DNA of 64,000 bases from Curtobacterium sp. VKM Ac-1393 (lineage in GTDB: Bacteria > Actinomycetota > Actinomycetes > Actinomycetales > Microbacteriaceae). The position numbers were made by a program, and so were the translations under genes. Under the pieces are notes generated by a model. The model saw only the letters and a list, made by a program, of their open reading frames with translations. It did no database searches and was not told the origin of the DNA. The stretch spans positions 1 through 64,000 of the forward strand of contig NZ_JADKRW010000007.1 in assembly GCF_015350995.1 (NCBI RefSeq), written 5' to 3'. How positions within the stretch are numbered: position 1 is the stretch's first letter; each line of letters starts with the position of its first letter. Shown here piece after piece: positions 30,546 through 38,941 of this stretch.

Positions 30546-33046
30546 GGCTGCAGGTGGCCCGCGTGGTCGCCGTCCTCGTCACGATCACGACCCTGCTGCT
30601 CGGCGGTGCGTTGCCGGCGTCCGCGGTGACGGTGCACGCGGCCGGGGCAACGGAGCCGAAGAGCGGCACCACGTGGTTCGGACCGGACCTCGACTGGGGT
30701 GACGACTCACCCGCCGGGTACGAGGGGCGGCTCGGTGCGACGCCGTCGATGTACGGCGTCGAGATCGACTACCCGCTCGACCGCTCGGCCCGGCGGGAAC
30801 TGCTCCGTGCCACCCGGGCCGCGGCCACCCAGGGTGCCGTCCTGGTCGTCAGCCTCGAGCCGGGGCAGTCGCTCCGTTCCCTCGACGCGGCCGATGCCCG
30901 CGCCGCGAACACCGTCTTCCAAGCGGTGCACGACCAGTACGACACCCAGGTGCTCGTGCGGTTCGCTCCGCAGATGAACGGCACGTGGGTGCGCTGGGGC
31001 CAGCAGCCGACGCAGTTCGTGCAGGCGTTCCGCACGCTCGCGACCGCGGTGCACGGCGGCGACTCCGACGCGCTCATGGTCTGGTCGCCGTCGTACGGCG
31101 CCGGGTACCCCTTCGGTGAGTCCGCCGGGCGCCTGGCGGACCTGTCGGCCACCGACGTCGCGAAGCTCGACACGAACGGCGACGGCGAGCTGACCGCGGC
31201 GGACGACCCGTACGCGCCGTACTGGCCGGGCGACGACTCGGTCGACTGGGTCGGGTTGTCGATGTACTCCTTCGGCAAGGGCAAGTCCACCGAGGCTGCC
31301 GGGCGGGACCTCCCCCTGACCCGGAACGACGTGCCGGAGCGTGGCGAGGTCGAGTCCCGGTTCGACGAGACCTGGGGCTACGACCAGCAGCAGGCCGACA
31401 GCTTCTACGACCGGTTCGCCGTCGACGGTGATCGCTCGATGCTCCTCGACACCGGGGCGCTCTACGACCACACCCTCCGCGGTGACGCCGAGCTGTCGAT
31501 CAAGCAGGGCTGGTGGCGACAGGTCATCGCCGCGGTCCAGGACCGCCCGCTCGTCCGGGGCGTGACCTTCCTCGAGACGAACCGCCGCGAGCCCGAGGCC
31601 GGCAACCGCGTCGCGGACTGGCGGGACACCGCGGTGCCGGGCATCGCGGGGTCGTTCCGCACCGACCTCGAGCGGAGCGGCCACTTCGCGTTCGGCCCGG
31701 TCACCGAGCGCGTCACCACGCAGCAGGGCAACGCCGCCACGAACCAGCAGTACGACACCGGTGGCGACCAGATGGCGTGGATCGTCTGGGTGGCGGTCGG
31801 TCTGGCCGTGGTGTTCCTGCTGAGCGGGCTGTTCGGGCGCCTGCTGCCGAGTTGGCGGTACCCCGACGACGGCAAGCCAGGGCGTGACCTGCGCCTCGAC
31901 CTGTTCCGCGGGTTCATCATCCTCGCGGTGGTGATCACGCACATCGAGATCGGCGGCCCGTACTCGTACCTCACGCTGCACGCGGTCGGCGCGATCACGG
32001 GCGCCGAGATGTTCGTGTTCCTGTCCGGCATGGTCCTCGGCATGACGTACCCGTTCGCCATCGCGAAGTTCGGTGAGTGGGCGGCAGCCATCGGGGCGTG
32101 GAAACGTGCGCGCAAGCAGTACCTCGTCACGCTCGTCGTCATCGCGGTGGTCTTCGCGCTGAGCTTCGTCCCGTTCCTGAACACCGACGCCATCACGACG
32201 TTCACCGACCGGGGGACCGGTACCGGGGGCGTCGGAGCCGAGGGCCGGGTCTACGACCTGTACCCGAACGCGATGCAGCTGCTCGGCTACCCGCCGCCCT
32301 GGTACGCCATCCGGCAGTTCCTGCTGCTCGAGATGGGGCCGTGGCCGTTCAACATCATGGGGTTGTTCGTGGTGCTGAGCCTGTTCATCCCGCCGCTGCT
32401 CTGGCTGATCCGCCGGGGCTTCTGGTGGGTGGTGCTCGTCGTGAGCTGGGCGCTGTACGTGTTCCAGGCGCTGACCCCCGAGTTCCGGCCGCTCAACTCG
32501 CAGTTCGAAGCGGTGTTCCCCCTGCTCACCTGGCAGGTCGTGTTCACCCACGGCCTCGTGCTCGGGTACTACCGACGGCAGATCATCGGGGCACTGACCG
32601 GACGCCTGGGCAAGGTCCTGCTCGGCATCGGGATCGGCGGCTACGCGGCGTTCCTGGTGTACGTCTGGGCCGCGAACCAGGCCGGGTTCACGCCGGTCCC
32701 GTTCCCGGCGTCGATGTACGACGACCTGTACAACACGGCCTACCAGCGGGTCGACCTGCAGTGGGGCCGGCTGGTCGACATCGCGTTCTTCGCGATCGTG
32801 TCGTACGCGATCCTGACGGTGTTCTGGAAGCCGATCTCGAAGGCGATCGGCTGGCTCTGGATCCCGATCGGGCAGGCGAGCCTCTACGTGTTCGTGTGGC
32901 AGGTCTTCTTCGCACTGGCCATCGCGTCGATCCCGGGCGTCGACTGGGGCAACGGCTGGATCGGGTTCGCGACGCACACCGTGCTGATCCTGCTGGCCTG
33001 GTACATGGTCCGGAAGAAGTTCCTCTTCTCGGTCATCCCGCGCTGA
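30542..33046 (+). CDS. GH26-like domain fused to an OpgC-type membrane acyltransferase
   Basis: An 834-residue protein. A signal or anchor helix (VVAVLVTITTLLLGGALPASA) leads to a GH26-like domain (about 45-385). This contains VRFAPQMNGTWVRWG, MVWSPSYGAGYPFG, VDWVGLSMYSFG and MLLDTGALYD. The usual acid/base Glu appears as Gln144 and the nucleophile Glu as Asp303, so the domain may bind glycan without cutting it. A helix near 411-438 is followed by an OpgC domain (about 446-834, DLRLDLFRGFIILAVVITH) with ten or so helices; OpgC adds succinyl groups to periplasmic glucans. GTG overlaps the RsbW-like stop. The protein probably modifies and handles the glycan made by the GT2. Confidence 0.85.
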   Translation: MRLQVARVVAVLVTITTLLLGGALPASAVTVHAAGATEPKSGTTWFGPDLDWGDDSPAGYEGRLGATPSMYGVEIDYPLDRSARRELLRATRAAATQGAVLVVSLEPGQSLRSLDAADARAANTVFQAVHDQYDTQVLVRFAPQMNGTWVRWGQQPTQFVQAFRTLATAVHGGDSDALMVWSPSYGAGYPFGESAGRLADLSATDVAKLDTNGDGELTAADDPYAPYWPGDDSVDWVGLSMYSFGKGKSTEAAGRDLPLTRNDVPERGEVESRFDETWGYDQQQADSFYDRFAVDGDRSMLLDTGALYDHTLRGDAELSIKQGWWRQVIAAVQDRPLVRGVTFLETNRREPEAGNRVADWRDTAVPGIAGSFRTDLERSGHFAFGPVTERVTTQQGNAATNQQYDTGGDQMAWIVWVAVGLAVVFLLSGLFGRLLPSWRYPDDGKPGRDLRLDLFRGFIILAVVITHIEIGGPYSYLTLHAVGAITGAEMFVFLSGMVLGMTYPFAIAKFGEWAAAIGAWKRARKQYLVTLVVIAVVFALSFVPFLNTDAITTFTDRGTGTGGVGAEGRVYDLYPNAMQLLGYPPPWYAIRQFLLLEMGPWPFNIMGLFVVLSLFIPPLLWLIRRGFWWVVLVVSWALYVFQALTPEFRPLNSQFEAVFPLLTWQVVFTHGLVLGYYRRQIIGALTGRLGKVLLGIGIGGYAAFLVYVWAANQAGFTPVPFPASMYDDLYNTAYQRVDLQWGRLVDIAFFAIVSYAILTVFWKPISKAIGWLWIPIGQASLYVFVWQVFFALAIASIPGVDWGNGWIGFATHTVLILLAWYMVRKKFLFSVIPR

Positions 33047-33117
33047 CGCGCCCGCCCGGGCGCGGCGCGGGCGGGGAGCGGGGGCCGCGCCGTGCCGTGG
33101 CCGGTAGCGTGGCCTGC

Positions 33118-34158
33118 GTGCAGAACGGCATGGGCCACCACGACTCCGCCCCGACCATCCACGACGTCGCCGCGGTCGCCGGTGTGTCGAAGTCCGTGGT
33201 GTCGCGCGCCCTCGCCGGTTCCTACGGCGTGGCGCCGGCGACGGTCACCCGGGTCAAGCGCGCGGCCGCCGAGATCGGCTACGTCGCCAACGCGAACGCC
33301 CGCGGCATGTCGGCACGCCGCACGCACACCCTGGGCGTCCTGGTCCGCGACGCATCGACGCCCTTCTACGGACACCTGCTCACGGCCTTCCAGCTGCAGG
33401 CCGCGGCCCGTGGCTACCGCGTGGTGACGGCGACGGGGGCCGGGTCCTTCCCGATCGAGGACGAACGCCGTGCCCTCGAGACCCTGGTGTCGCTCCGGGT
33501 CGAGGGGCTCATCGTCTGCAGCGGTGCCCTTCCGGTCGAGGACGTCCTGCCGTTCGCCGGACGCATCCCCACCGTGATCGCGGGCCGGCCGGAGGCGAAC
33601 GCCTCGGTCAGCAGCGTCTACTGCGACGAACGTGGCGGCGGTCGTGGGCTCGCGGACCACGTGGCGTCGCTCGGACACCGCCGGGTCGCGGTGCTCACGG
33701 TCGCGCCGTCGGCCTCGATCACACAGTCCGCCCGGACCGACGCGATGGTCCGCCAGCTCCGGAAGCACGGGGTGGACGTGGTCCGCATCCGCTCCGAGGA
33801 CCACGGCGCCGACCCGCACGACGTCGATTCGTTCGTGGAGCACGTCGTCGGGCTCGGCGGGGTCACGGCGATCATGGCGCCCAGCGACCTGTGGGCGATC
33901 GGCGTGCTCGAGGCGATGGCCCGCCGGGGACTCCGTGCGCCGCAGGACTTCTCGGTGACGGGGTACGACCACGTGTGGCCCTACGCCACCGAGCTCCTCG
34001 GCATCACGTCGTGGCGGCAGCCGCTCGACGTCATCGGGACGCTCTCGGTCGACGACGTGGTGGACCAGATCGACGGTCGGTCGAGCGGCACCATGCACCG
34101 TGCGATCGACGGCGAGCTCGTGCCCGCCCGCACCGCCGGGGCACCGACGGTCCGCTGA
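33118..34158 (+). CDS. LacI family transcriptional regulator
   Basis: A 346-residue LacI protein. The HTH PTIHDVAAVAGVSKSVVSRALAGSYGVAP lies at residues 12-40, the hinge VANANARGMSARRTHTLGVLV follows, and the periplasmic-binding fold spans the rest (EGLIVCSG, GHRRVAVL, WAIGVLEAMARRGLRAPQDFSVTGYD). GTG 33118 is chosen: TAGCGT lies 7 bases upstream, a leaderless arrangement; ATG 33130 is possible. It follows the polysaccharide operon after a GC-rich gap. It may be one of the two candidates for the GGGAACGTTCCC operators at 34344 and 37088; the other is the LacI at 35030. Confidence 0.88.
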   Translation: MQNGMGHHDSAPTIHDVAAVAGVSKSVVSRALAGSYGVAPATVTRVKRAAAEIGYVANANARGMSARRTHTLGVLVRDASTPFYGHLLTAFQLQAAARGYRVVTATGAGSFPIEDERRALETLVSLRVEGLIVCSGALPVEDVLPFAGRIPTVIAGRPEANASVSSVYCDERGGGRGLADHVASLGHRRVAVLTVAPSASITQSARTDAMVRQLRKHGVDVVRIRSEDHGADPHDVDSFVEHVVGLGGVTAIMAPSDLWAIGVLEAMARRGLRAPQDFSVTGYDHVWPYATELLGITSWRQPLDVIGTLSVDDVVDQIDGRSSGTMHRAIDGELVPARTAGAPTVR

Positions 34159-34178
34159 CCCGGGCCTCGCTGCCCCGC

Positions 34179-34238
34179 GCACCGTGCGAGGTCGCACCGT
34201 GCGAGGTCGCACCGTGCGAGGTCGCACCGTGCGAGGTC
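34179..34238. repeat. Four exact 15-bp tandem repeats, each spanning a palindrome
   Basis: GCACCGTGCGAGGTC occurs four times head to tail without change. Across unit boundaries each repeat makes the perfect 13-bp palindrome TCGCAC-C-GTGCGA. The array lies 20 bp after the LacI stop and 106 bp before the operator at 34344. Confidence 0.9.
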
Positions 34239-34343
34239 GCCCCGCCCCACCGCTCGCCCGACGCCGCCCAGCTGCCCGTCACCCACCGTTCACCCGCCCG
34301 TCGCCGTCCATTCGGGTGCGCCCCGGCCGCCACCCGGACACGA

Positions 34344-34359
34344 TAGGGAACGTTCCCTA
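34344..34359. promoter_or_regulatory. LacI-type operator upstream of the 2H phosphoesterase gene
   Basis: TAGGGAACGTTCCCTA is a perfect 16-bp palindrome with the central CG common to LacI-family sites, 30 bp before the ATG. A near copy stands before the UgpA-like gene at 37088. Confidence 0.8.
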
Positions 34360-34388
34360 CTGCCTGCTCCCGACGACAAGGACCCCCC

Positions 34389-35033
34389 ATGGCCGCGAAG
34401 ACCCCGCGCGACGACAGCGACCCCTACCGCTACGGCATCTACCTGCGCCCCGACGCCCGCACCTGCCGCGCCGTCACCGTCGTCACCGACCAGCTCCGCG
34501 CCCAGTACGACCTGCGCTCCGCCGGCGCGTTCCCCCCGCACGCCACCCTCGTCGGCAGCCAGCCCTTCGGCCACTCCGAGCCCGAGGTCGTCGATGCGCT
34601 CAGCGCGCTCCTGGCCGGCCGCCCGGCGTTCGACGTCCACAACGCCGGGGTCCGGGCACGGGGCATCGGCTACGTCTACGAGGTCGGCCTGCACCCCGAC
34701 GGCTCCGTGAACGAGGACTTCGTCCGACTCGCCGCCGACGTCGACCGCGTGGTCGCCCCGTTCCGCCGGCCGATGGGCTCCCCGGAACCGAACGATTACG
34801 ACCCCGCCCAGTACGGTCCGCACCTGTCCCTGGCCTCGCACGACCTGTACGTCCGCCCGGACCTGCACGACGAGGTGGGCGACTTCATCCACGAACTCGC
34901 CCAACCGGTGCCGGACGGCTTCCGTGGCGACACCGTCGTGCTGTACCGCACGGCCTGCCCGGACTGGTCCGGTCGCTGGTGGCAGACGATGACGTGGGAG
35001 CACGTGCGCACCTGGAAACTCGGCGTCGCATGA
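34389..35033 (+). CDS. 2H phosphoesterase superfamily protein (2'-5' RNA ligase/cyclic phosphodiesterase fold)
   Basis: A 214-residue soluble protein with the two catalytic H-x-T/S motifs of 2H phosphoesterases: His51-Ala-Thr53 in PPHATLVG and His145-Leu-Ser147 in GPHLSLAS. The IYLRPDARTCRAVTVVTDQL opening is typical. Members open or hydrolyse cyclic phosphodiesters in RNA or small molecules. Its ATG overlaps nothing upstream, but its stop overlaps the LacI start (ATGA), making a two-gene operon under a LacI-type operator. Shared operator sequence with a Ugp-type importer suggests action on an imported phosphodiester rather than RNA; this is inference. Confidence 0.8.
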   Translation: MAAKTPRDDSDPYRYGIYLRPDARTCRAVTVVTDQLRAQYDLRSAGAFPPHATLVGSQPFGHSEPEVVDALSALLAGRPAFDVHNAGVRARGIGYVYEVGLHPDGSVNEDFVRLAADVDRVVAPFRRPMGSPEPNDYDPAQYGPHLSLASHDLYVRPDLHDEVGDFIHELAQPVPDGFRGDTVVLYRTACPDWSGRWWQTMTWEHVRTWKLGVA

Positions 35034-36133
35034 CCGCGACCCTCCGCGACGTCGCCCAGCGCACCGGCTTGTCGCGGTCGCTGGTCTCCCTGGCGCTGCG
35101 GGGCGACGACGGCGTGTCCCAGCCCCGTCGTGCGCTGGCCGTGCGCGCGGCGGGTGAGCTGCGCCTCCCGGTCGGTGCCCTGGCGAGGCGGCGCGCGGAG
35201 GGTGGGCCACTCGTCCTCGGCGTGCTCGCGACCGAGGTCGCGAACCCGTTCCACGAGGCGGTGCTGCACAGCGTCTCCGCGACCGCTGCGACGCTGGGGT
35301 TCGCGTTGCGGATCGTCGACGGCCGGCGGGACGGCGCACGGTTGGCATCCTGCCTGGAGGCCCTGCACGCGTCGCGGACGTCGGCCGACGGCGTGCTCGG
35401 GGTCGCGGTCCTGAGCAGTCGGCTCGCGTCGTCCGCACTGGCCGCTGTGGCGACCGACCTGCCGGTCGCGGTGCTCGGGTCGAGTGGCGACGACCTGGCG
35501 GGGCTCGGACTCGACACGGTGCGCTCCGACGAGGAGGCCGGGGTCCGCGACCTCATGCTGCACCTGGCCGCGATGGGGCACCGACGCACGTGCTTCGTGG
35601 CGGAGTCCGACCACCGGTCGTCGACGCGTCGGGCCGCCGCCCACGCGGCGTCGGCCGGCTGGCTGTGCCCGGGGGACCAGCTCCGGGTCGACACCGTCCG
35701 GGCCCTGGCCGCGGATCCGTCGCGGATCGCGCGACACCTCGGTGACGGCGTGACGGCGTTCGTCGCCGCGAACGACGCGACCGCGGCCCTGCTCGGCACC
35801 GCGGCCCGGTCGGTGGGACTCCGCCTGCCGGGGCTGGCCGCGGTCACCGGGTTCGACGGCACCGACCTGGCCGCGCGCCTCGACCTGACGAGTGTCGTGC
35901 AGCCGCACCGGCGGATGGGGGCACGGGTGATCGAACTCCTGGTGGAGCGGCTCCGTGGTCGCCGTGGTGACCGACACGAGGTCCTGCCGACCCTGCTCGA
36001 CCCGCGCGGGTCGACGGGCACCCCGGCGCCGGTGGTCCGGGTCGTCCCGGCCGCTCAGCCGACCGTCGCGGACAGCGTGCGGATGCGCTCGGTCAGCGCA
36101 GCGTGCTCGTTGCCCGCCCCGCCGGCCAGGTAG
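35030..36133 (+). CDS. LacI family transcriptional regulator, coupled to the 2H phosphoesterase
   Basis: A 367-residue LacI protein with HTH TATLRDVAQRTGLSRSLVSLALRGDDGVSQP at residues 2-33. The ligand-binding fold includes LVLGVLATEVANPFHEAVLHSV, GHRRTCFVAES and GLAAVTGFDGTDLAARLDLTSVVQP. ATG overlaps the phosphoesterase stop (ATGA), so it is autoregulated if it binds the TAGGGAACGTTCCCTA site in front of that operon. The last 26 codons overlap the convergent phosphatase gene by 79 bp; the true end of the folded domain is near PVVRVVPA, and the tail reads low-complexity. Likely regulator of the Ugp-type importer as well. Confidence 0.86.
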   Translation: MTATLRDVAQRTGLSRSLVSLALRGDDGVSQPRRALAVRAAGELRLPVGALARRRAEGGPLVLGVLATEVANPFHEAVLHSVSATAATLGFALRIVDGRRDGARLASCLEALHASRTSADGVLGVAVLSSRLASSALAAVATDLPVAVLGSSGDDLAGLGLDTVRSDEEAGVRDLMLHLAAMGHRRTCFVAESDHRSSTRRAAAHAASAGWLCPGDQLRVDTVRALAADPSRIARHLGDGVTAFVAANDATAALLGTAARSVGLRLPGLAAVTGFDGTDLAARLDLTSVVQPHRRMGARVIELLVERLRGRRGDRHEVLPTLLDPRGSTGTPAPVVRVVPAAQPTVADSVRMRSVSAACSLPAPPAR

Positions 36134-36879
36134 TCGTCGGCCCGGTGCGGGAGCGCCACGGCGTCGCCGTGCCGGAACCCGCGGAACCAACCGCCGGCGC
36201 GCTCGAGCACCAGGGCGCCGGCGGCCACGTCCCACGGGTGCGTCGCGAACCCCATCGTCACGTCCGACCAGCCCGCGGCGACGTGGACCAGGTTGAGTGC
36301 CCCGCTGCCCGTGCTGTGGTGGTGCCGGTAGCGGATCGTCAGGTCGCGGACCAGGTCGAGGGCGGCGTCCTCGCCGAGCAGCTCGAAGTCCTGCTGCACG
36401 GGGAAGCTCGTCAGCACGGTCGACTCCCGGTCCGTGCCCGAGGTCGCACGGATCGGTGTGCCGTTCAGCCACGCGCCGTCGTCGTCGGCCGCGAACAGGT
36501 GGTCCGCCATCGGGTCGAACACGACGCCGGCGACGATCACCCCGTCGCGCTCCGCGGCGATCGAGACGCACCAGTAGGCCAGCCCGCGGGCGAAGTTCGC
36601 GGTGCCGTCGATCGGGTCGACGATCCAGCGCAGCGGCGCGTCGCCGGTGCTGCCGCCCTCTTCGCCGAGGACCACCGAGCCGGGGGCGGCCCGGGTCAGG
36701 GTCTCGGTGATGGCGCGTTCGGCGGCCCGGTCGTGCTCGGTGACGACGTCGTGCGCGTCACGCTTGAGCGAGACGGCGACGTCCGAGCGGAAGGCGCTGC
36801 GGAGCGCCGGGGCGACGGCACGGGCGGCGTCCTCGGCGATCAGGCGGAGGTCGCAGGGAGTGGGTTCGGGGGTCGGCAT
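36055..36879 (-). CDS. Inositol monophosphatase family protein
   Basis: A 274-residue Mg-dependent phosphatase of the IMPase family. It has HDVVTEHDRAAERAITETL with the first metal-site residues, GEEGG near 70, DPIDGTANFARGL near 88-100 (metal ligands and Thr), a substrate loop GSGALNLVHVAAGWSDV, and WDVAAGALVLERAGG near 220. Substrates in the family include inositol phosphate, histidinol phosphate and fructose bisphosphate. Its start faces the UgpA-like gene across a 240-bp gap holding the GGGAACGTTCCC operator, so it may be co-controlled with the importer and dephosphorylate what is imported. Overlaps the LacI tail by 79 bp at the 3' end. Confidence 0.9.
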   Translation of the reverse strand: MPTPEPTPCDLRLIAEDAARAVAPALRSAFRSDVAVSLKRDAHDVVTEHDRAAERAITETLTRAAPGSVVLGEEGGSTGDAPLRWIVDPIDGTANFARGLAYWCVSIAAERDGVIVAGVVFDPMADHLFAADDDGAWLNGTPIRATSGTDRESTVLTSFPVQQDFELLGEDAALDLVRDLTIRYRHHHSTGSGALNLVHVAAGWSDVTMGFATHPWDVAAGALVLERAGGWFRGFRHGDAVALPHRADDYLAGGAGNEHAALTERIRTLSATVG

Positions 36880-37087
36880 GCACCCGGTCTACGGCACGGC
36901 GCGGGCTGGACGCCGAACGGTGTCGGTCCGGCGGCCGTCCCGCTGGTGAAGCCGTCGGGTCACCGGTCGGGGGAGCGACGGCGGACCGGGGGAGCGTTGA
37001 ACGCGACGTGAACGATCGGCGGCGGCTCGTCGACCGTCCTTGACCCGCTCGGGATGCCCACCGCACAGTGGAACCCGTTCCCGGATA

Positions 37088-37099
37088 GGGAACGTTCCC
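37088..37099. promoter_or_regulatory. LacI-type operator between the phosphatase and UgpA-like genes
   Basis: GGGAACGTTCCC, with ATA before and GAA after, matches the inner 12 bp of the operator at 34344. A TTGACC box at 37040 with a CACAGT-like -10 at 37064 places the site just past the start of transcription of the importer operon. Confidence 0.75.
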
Positions 37100-37119
37100 G
37101 AACCGAAGGTCCTCGCCCC

Positions 37120-38070
37120 ATGACGATCTCCGTCCGGCCCACCGTCCTGGTCGGCCCGAACCGCCCGAACCGCCCGGCCCCGTCGTCGCGGTCGTGGCTG
37201 CGGTCCGACCGGCGCGTGGGCGTCGCCCTGCTGCTGCCCGCGATCATCGTGTTCGCGGTCTTCGTCTTCTACCCGCTCGGGCGCGTGCTGGTGCTCAGCG
37301 TGCAGGGCACCGACATCTTCGGGCAGCCCTCGAGCTTCGTCGGGTTCCAGAACTACGTCAGGACCTTCACCGACCCGACGTTCGGTTCGACGATGCTGAA
37401 CACCGCGCTGTTCTGCGCCGGGGTCGTCGCCGGCCGGATCGTCTTCGGGTTGCTCATCGTGGTGCCGCTCACGGTGAAGCTGCGCGGGATGCCCGTGTTC
37501 CGCGCGCTCCTGACCTCGCCGATGGTCGTCTCGGTGTCGGCCGCCTCGGTCGCCTTCGCCGCGCTGCTCGCCCCGGGCACCGGGTTCGTCAACACGGTGA
37601 TCACGAACGCCGGCGGCGAACCGATCCCGTGGCTGACGAGCACGCACTGGGCGCTGCTCAGCGTCATCGTCGTGACCGTGTGGGGTTCCCTCGGCTTCAC
37701 GGTCCTGCTGCTGCTCGGCGCGTTCGGCGCCATCGACCAGGACGTCGTCGAGGCCGCGCACCTCGACGGTGCCGGGTCGTTCCGGACGTTCTGGTCGATC
37801 TCGCTCCCGCTGGTCACGCCGACGATGTTCTTCATCGTCGTGACCGGCACCGTCGAGGCGCTCACCACGTTCGGTCAGGTGCAGATCCTCACCGGGGGTG
37901 GTCCGGCGAACTCGTCGCGCACCCTCGTCTACGCGATCTACCAGCAGGCCTTCGGCGCTGCGAGTGCGAACTTCGGCCTCGCCGCGGCACTCGGCGTCGT
38001 GCTGTTCCTGCTCGTGCTCGGGTTGTCGCTCGTGCAGTTCGGGGTCCTCGAGAAGCGGGTGAACTACTGA
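37120..38070 (+). CDS. CUT1 ABC transporter permease, UgpA/MalF-like
   Basis: A 316-residue permease with six helices. After a Pro/Arg-rich N-terminus (about 25 residues) helix one reads VGVALLLPAIIVFAVFVFYP. The EAA loop is VEAAHLDGAGSFRTFWSISLPLVTPT near residues 205-232, and GGPANSSRTLVYAIYQQAF follows, both typical of UgpA-like subunits. The ATG at 37120 is 20 bp past the GGGAACGTTCCC operator. Next gene starts at its stop (TGATG overlap). No ATPase gene is present in the operon; a shared MsiK-like ATPase elsewhere is expected. Confidence 0.9.
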   Translation: MTISVRPTVLVGPNRPNRPAPSSRSWLRSDRRVGVALLLPAIIVFAVFVFYPLGRVLVLSVQGTDIFGQPSSFVGFQNYVRTFTDPTFGSTMLNTALFCAGVVAGRIVFGLLIVVPLTVKLRGMPVFRALLTSPMVVSVSAASVAFAALLAPGTGFVNTVITNAGGEPIPWLTSTHWALLSVIVVTVWGSLGFTVLLLLGAFGAIDQDVVEAAHLDGAGSFRTFWSISLPLVTPTMFFIVVTGTVEALTTFGQVQILTGGGPANSSRTLVYAIYQQAFGAASANFGLAAALGVVLFLLVLGLSLVQFGVLEKRVNY

Positions 38071-38900
38071 TGCGTCCCTCCACCCTGCGTCGGCTCCGTG
38101 CTGCCCTGGTCTACGCCTGGCTCGTCGTGGCCGTGATCGTCGTGTGCTTCCCGCTGTACTACGTCTTCGAGGGTGCCCTGACGCCGTCGAAGTACCTGGC
38201 GCAGGGCCTTCCCGGGCTCCTGCCGATCCACCTCGACCTGGGCAACGTGATCCGGGCGACGCAGGTGATCCCCCTCGGGCAGCAGTTCCTGAACAGCATC
38301 GTGGTCACGCTCGCGCAGACGGTGCTGCAGGTCGTCATCGGCATCATGACCGCCTACGCCCTGGTGTTCTGCCGGCTCCGAGGCGCCCGAGCCGTCTTCC
38401 TGGTCCTGCTCGCCAGCCTGATGATCCCGGGGGAGACCACCCTGATCGCGAACTACCTGACGGTGTCGTCGTGGCACCTCATCGACACCCTGCTCGTGGT
38501 GTTCCTGCCGTTCATCGCCTCGGCCCTGGCGATCTTCCTGTTCCGCCAGGCGTTCCTGAGCTTCCCCGAGGAGCTCCGCGAAGCCGCGGTCCTCGACGGC
38601 GCCGGACACTTCCGGTTCATCCGCTCGATGCTGCTCCCGATCACCCGGCCGACGCTCGTCTCCGTCACGCTCGTCAGCGCCACCGCGGCGTGGAACGGGT
38701 TCTTCTGGCCGCTGCTCGTCACCAACTCGCCGGAACACCGGACCGTGCAGGTCGGCATCGCCCAGCTCTCCAGCAGCGAGGCGACCGACGTCGGCGTCGT
38801 GCTGGCCGGCGCCGCGATGGTCACCCTGCCGGTCCTCGTCCTGGTGCTCCTCGCCCAGCGGTTCCTCGCCGACGGGCTGACGGCCGGCGCCCTCAAGTGA
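38070..38900 (+). CDS. CUT1 ABC transporter permease, UgpE/MalG-like
   Basis: A 276-residue permease. Helix one is ALVYAWLVVAVIVVCFPLYYVF, the periplasmic loop contains GALTPSKYLAQGLPGLLP, and the EAA loop LREAAVLDGAGHFRFIRSMLLPITRPT is near 175-202. The C-terminus ADGLTAGALK is the standard end of the MalG branch. Start codon overlaps the UgpA-like stop by one base. Forms the membrane channel of the importer with the preceding permease. Confidence 0.9.
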   Translation: MRPSTLRRLRAALVYAWLVVAVIVVCFPLYYVFEGALTPSKYLAQGLPGLLPIHLDLGNVIRATQVIPLGQQFLNSIVVTLAQTVLQVVIGIMTAYALVFCRLRGARAVFLVLLASLMIPGETTLIANYLTVSSWHLIDTLLVVFLPFIASALAIFLFRQAFLSFPEELREAAVLDGAGHFRFIRSMLLPITRPTLVSVTLVSATAAWNGFFWPLLVTNSPEHRTVQVGIAQLSSSEATDVGVVLAGAAMVTLPVLVLVLLAQRFLADGLTAGALK

Positions 38901-38941
38901 CACCGACCTCCCTCCCCCTCCCCACGCACAGGAAGAGAACC

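Noticed and set aside
34179..34238. CRISPR array
   Set aside because: Repeats are 15 bp, directly adjacent and without spacers.
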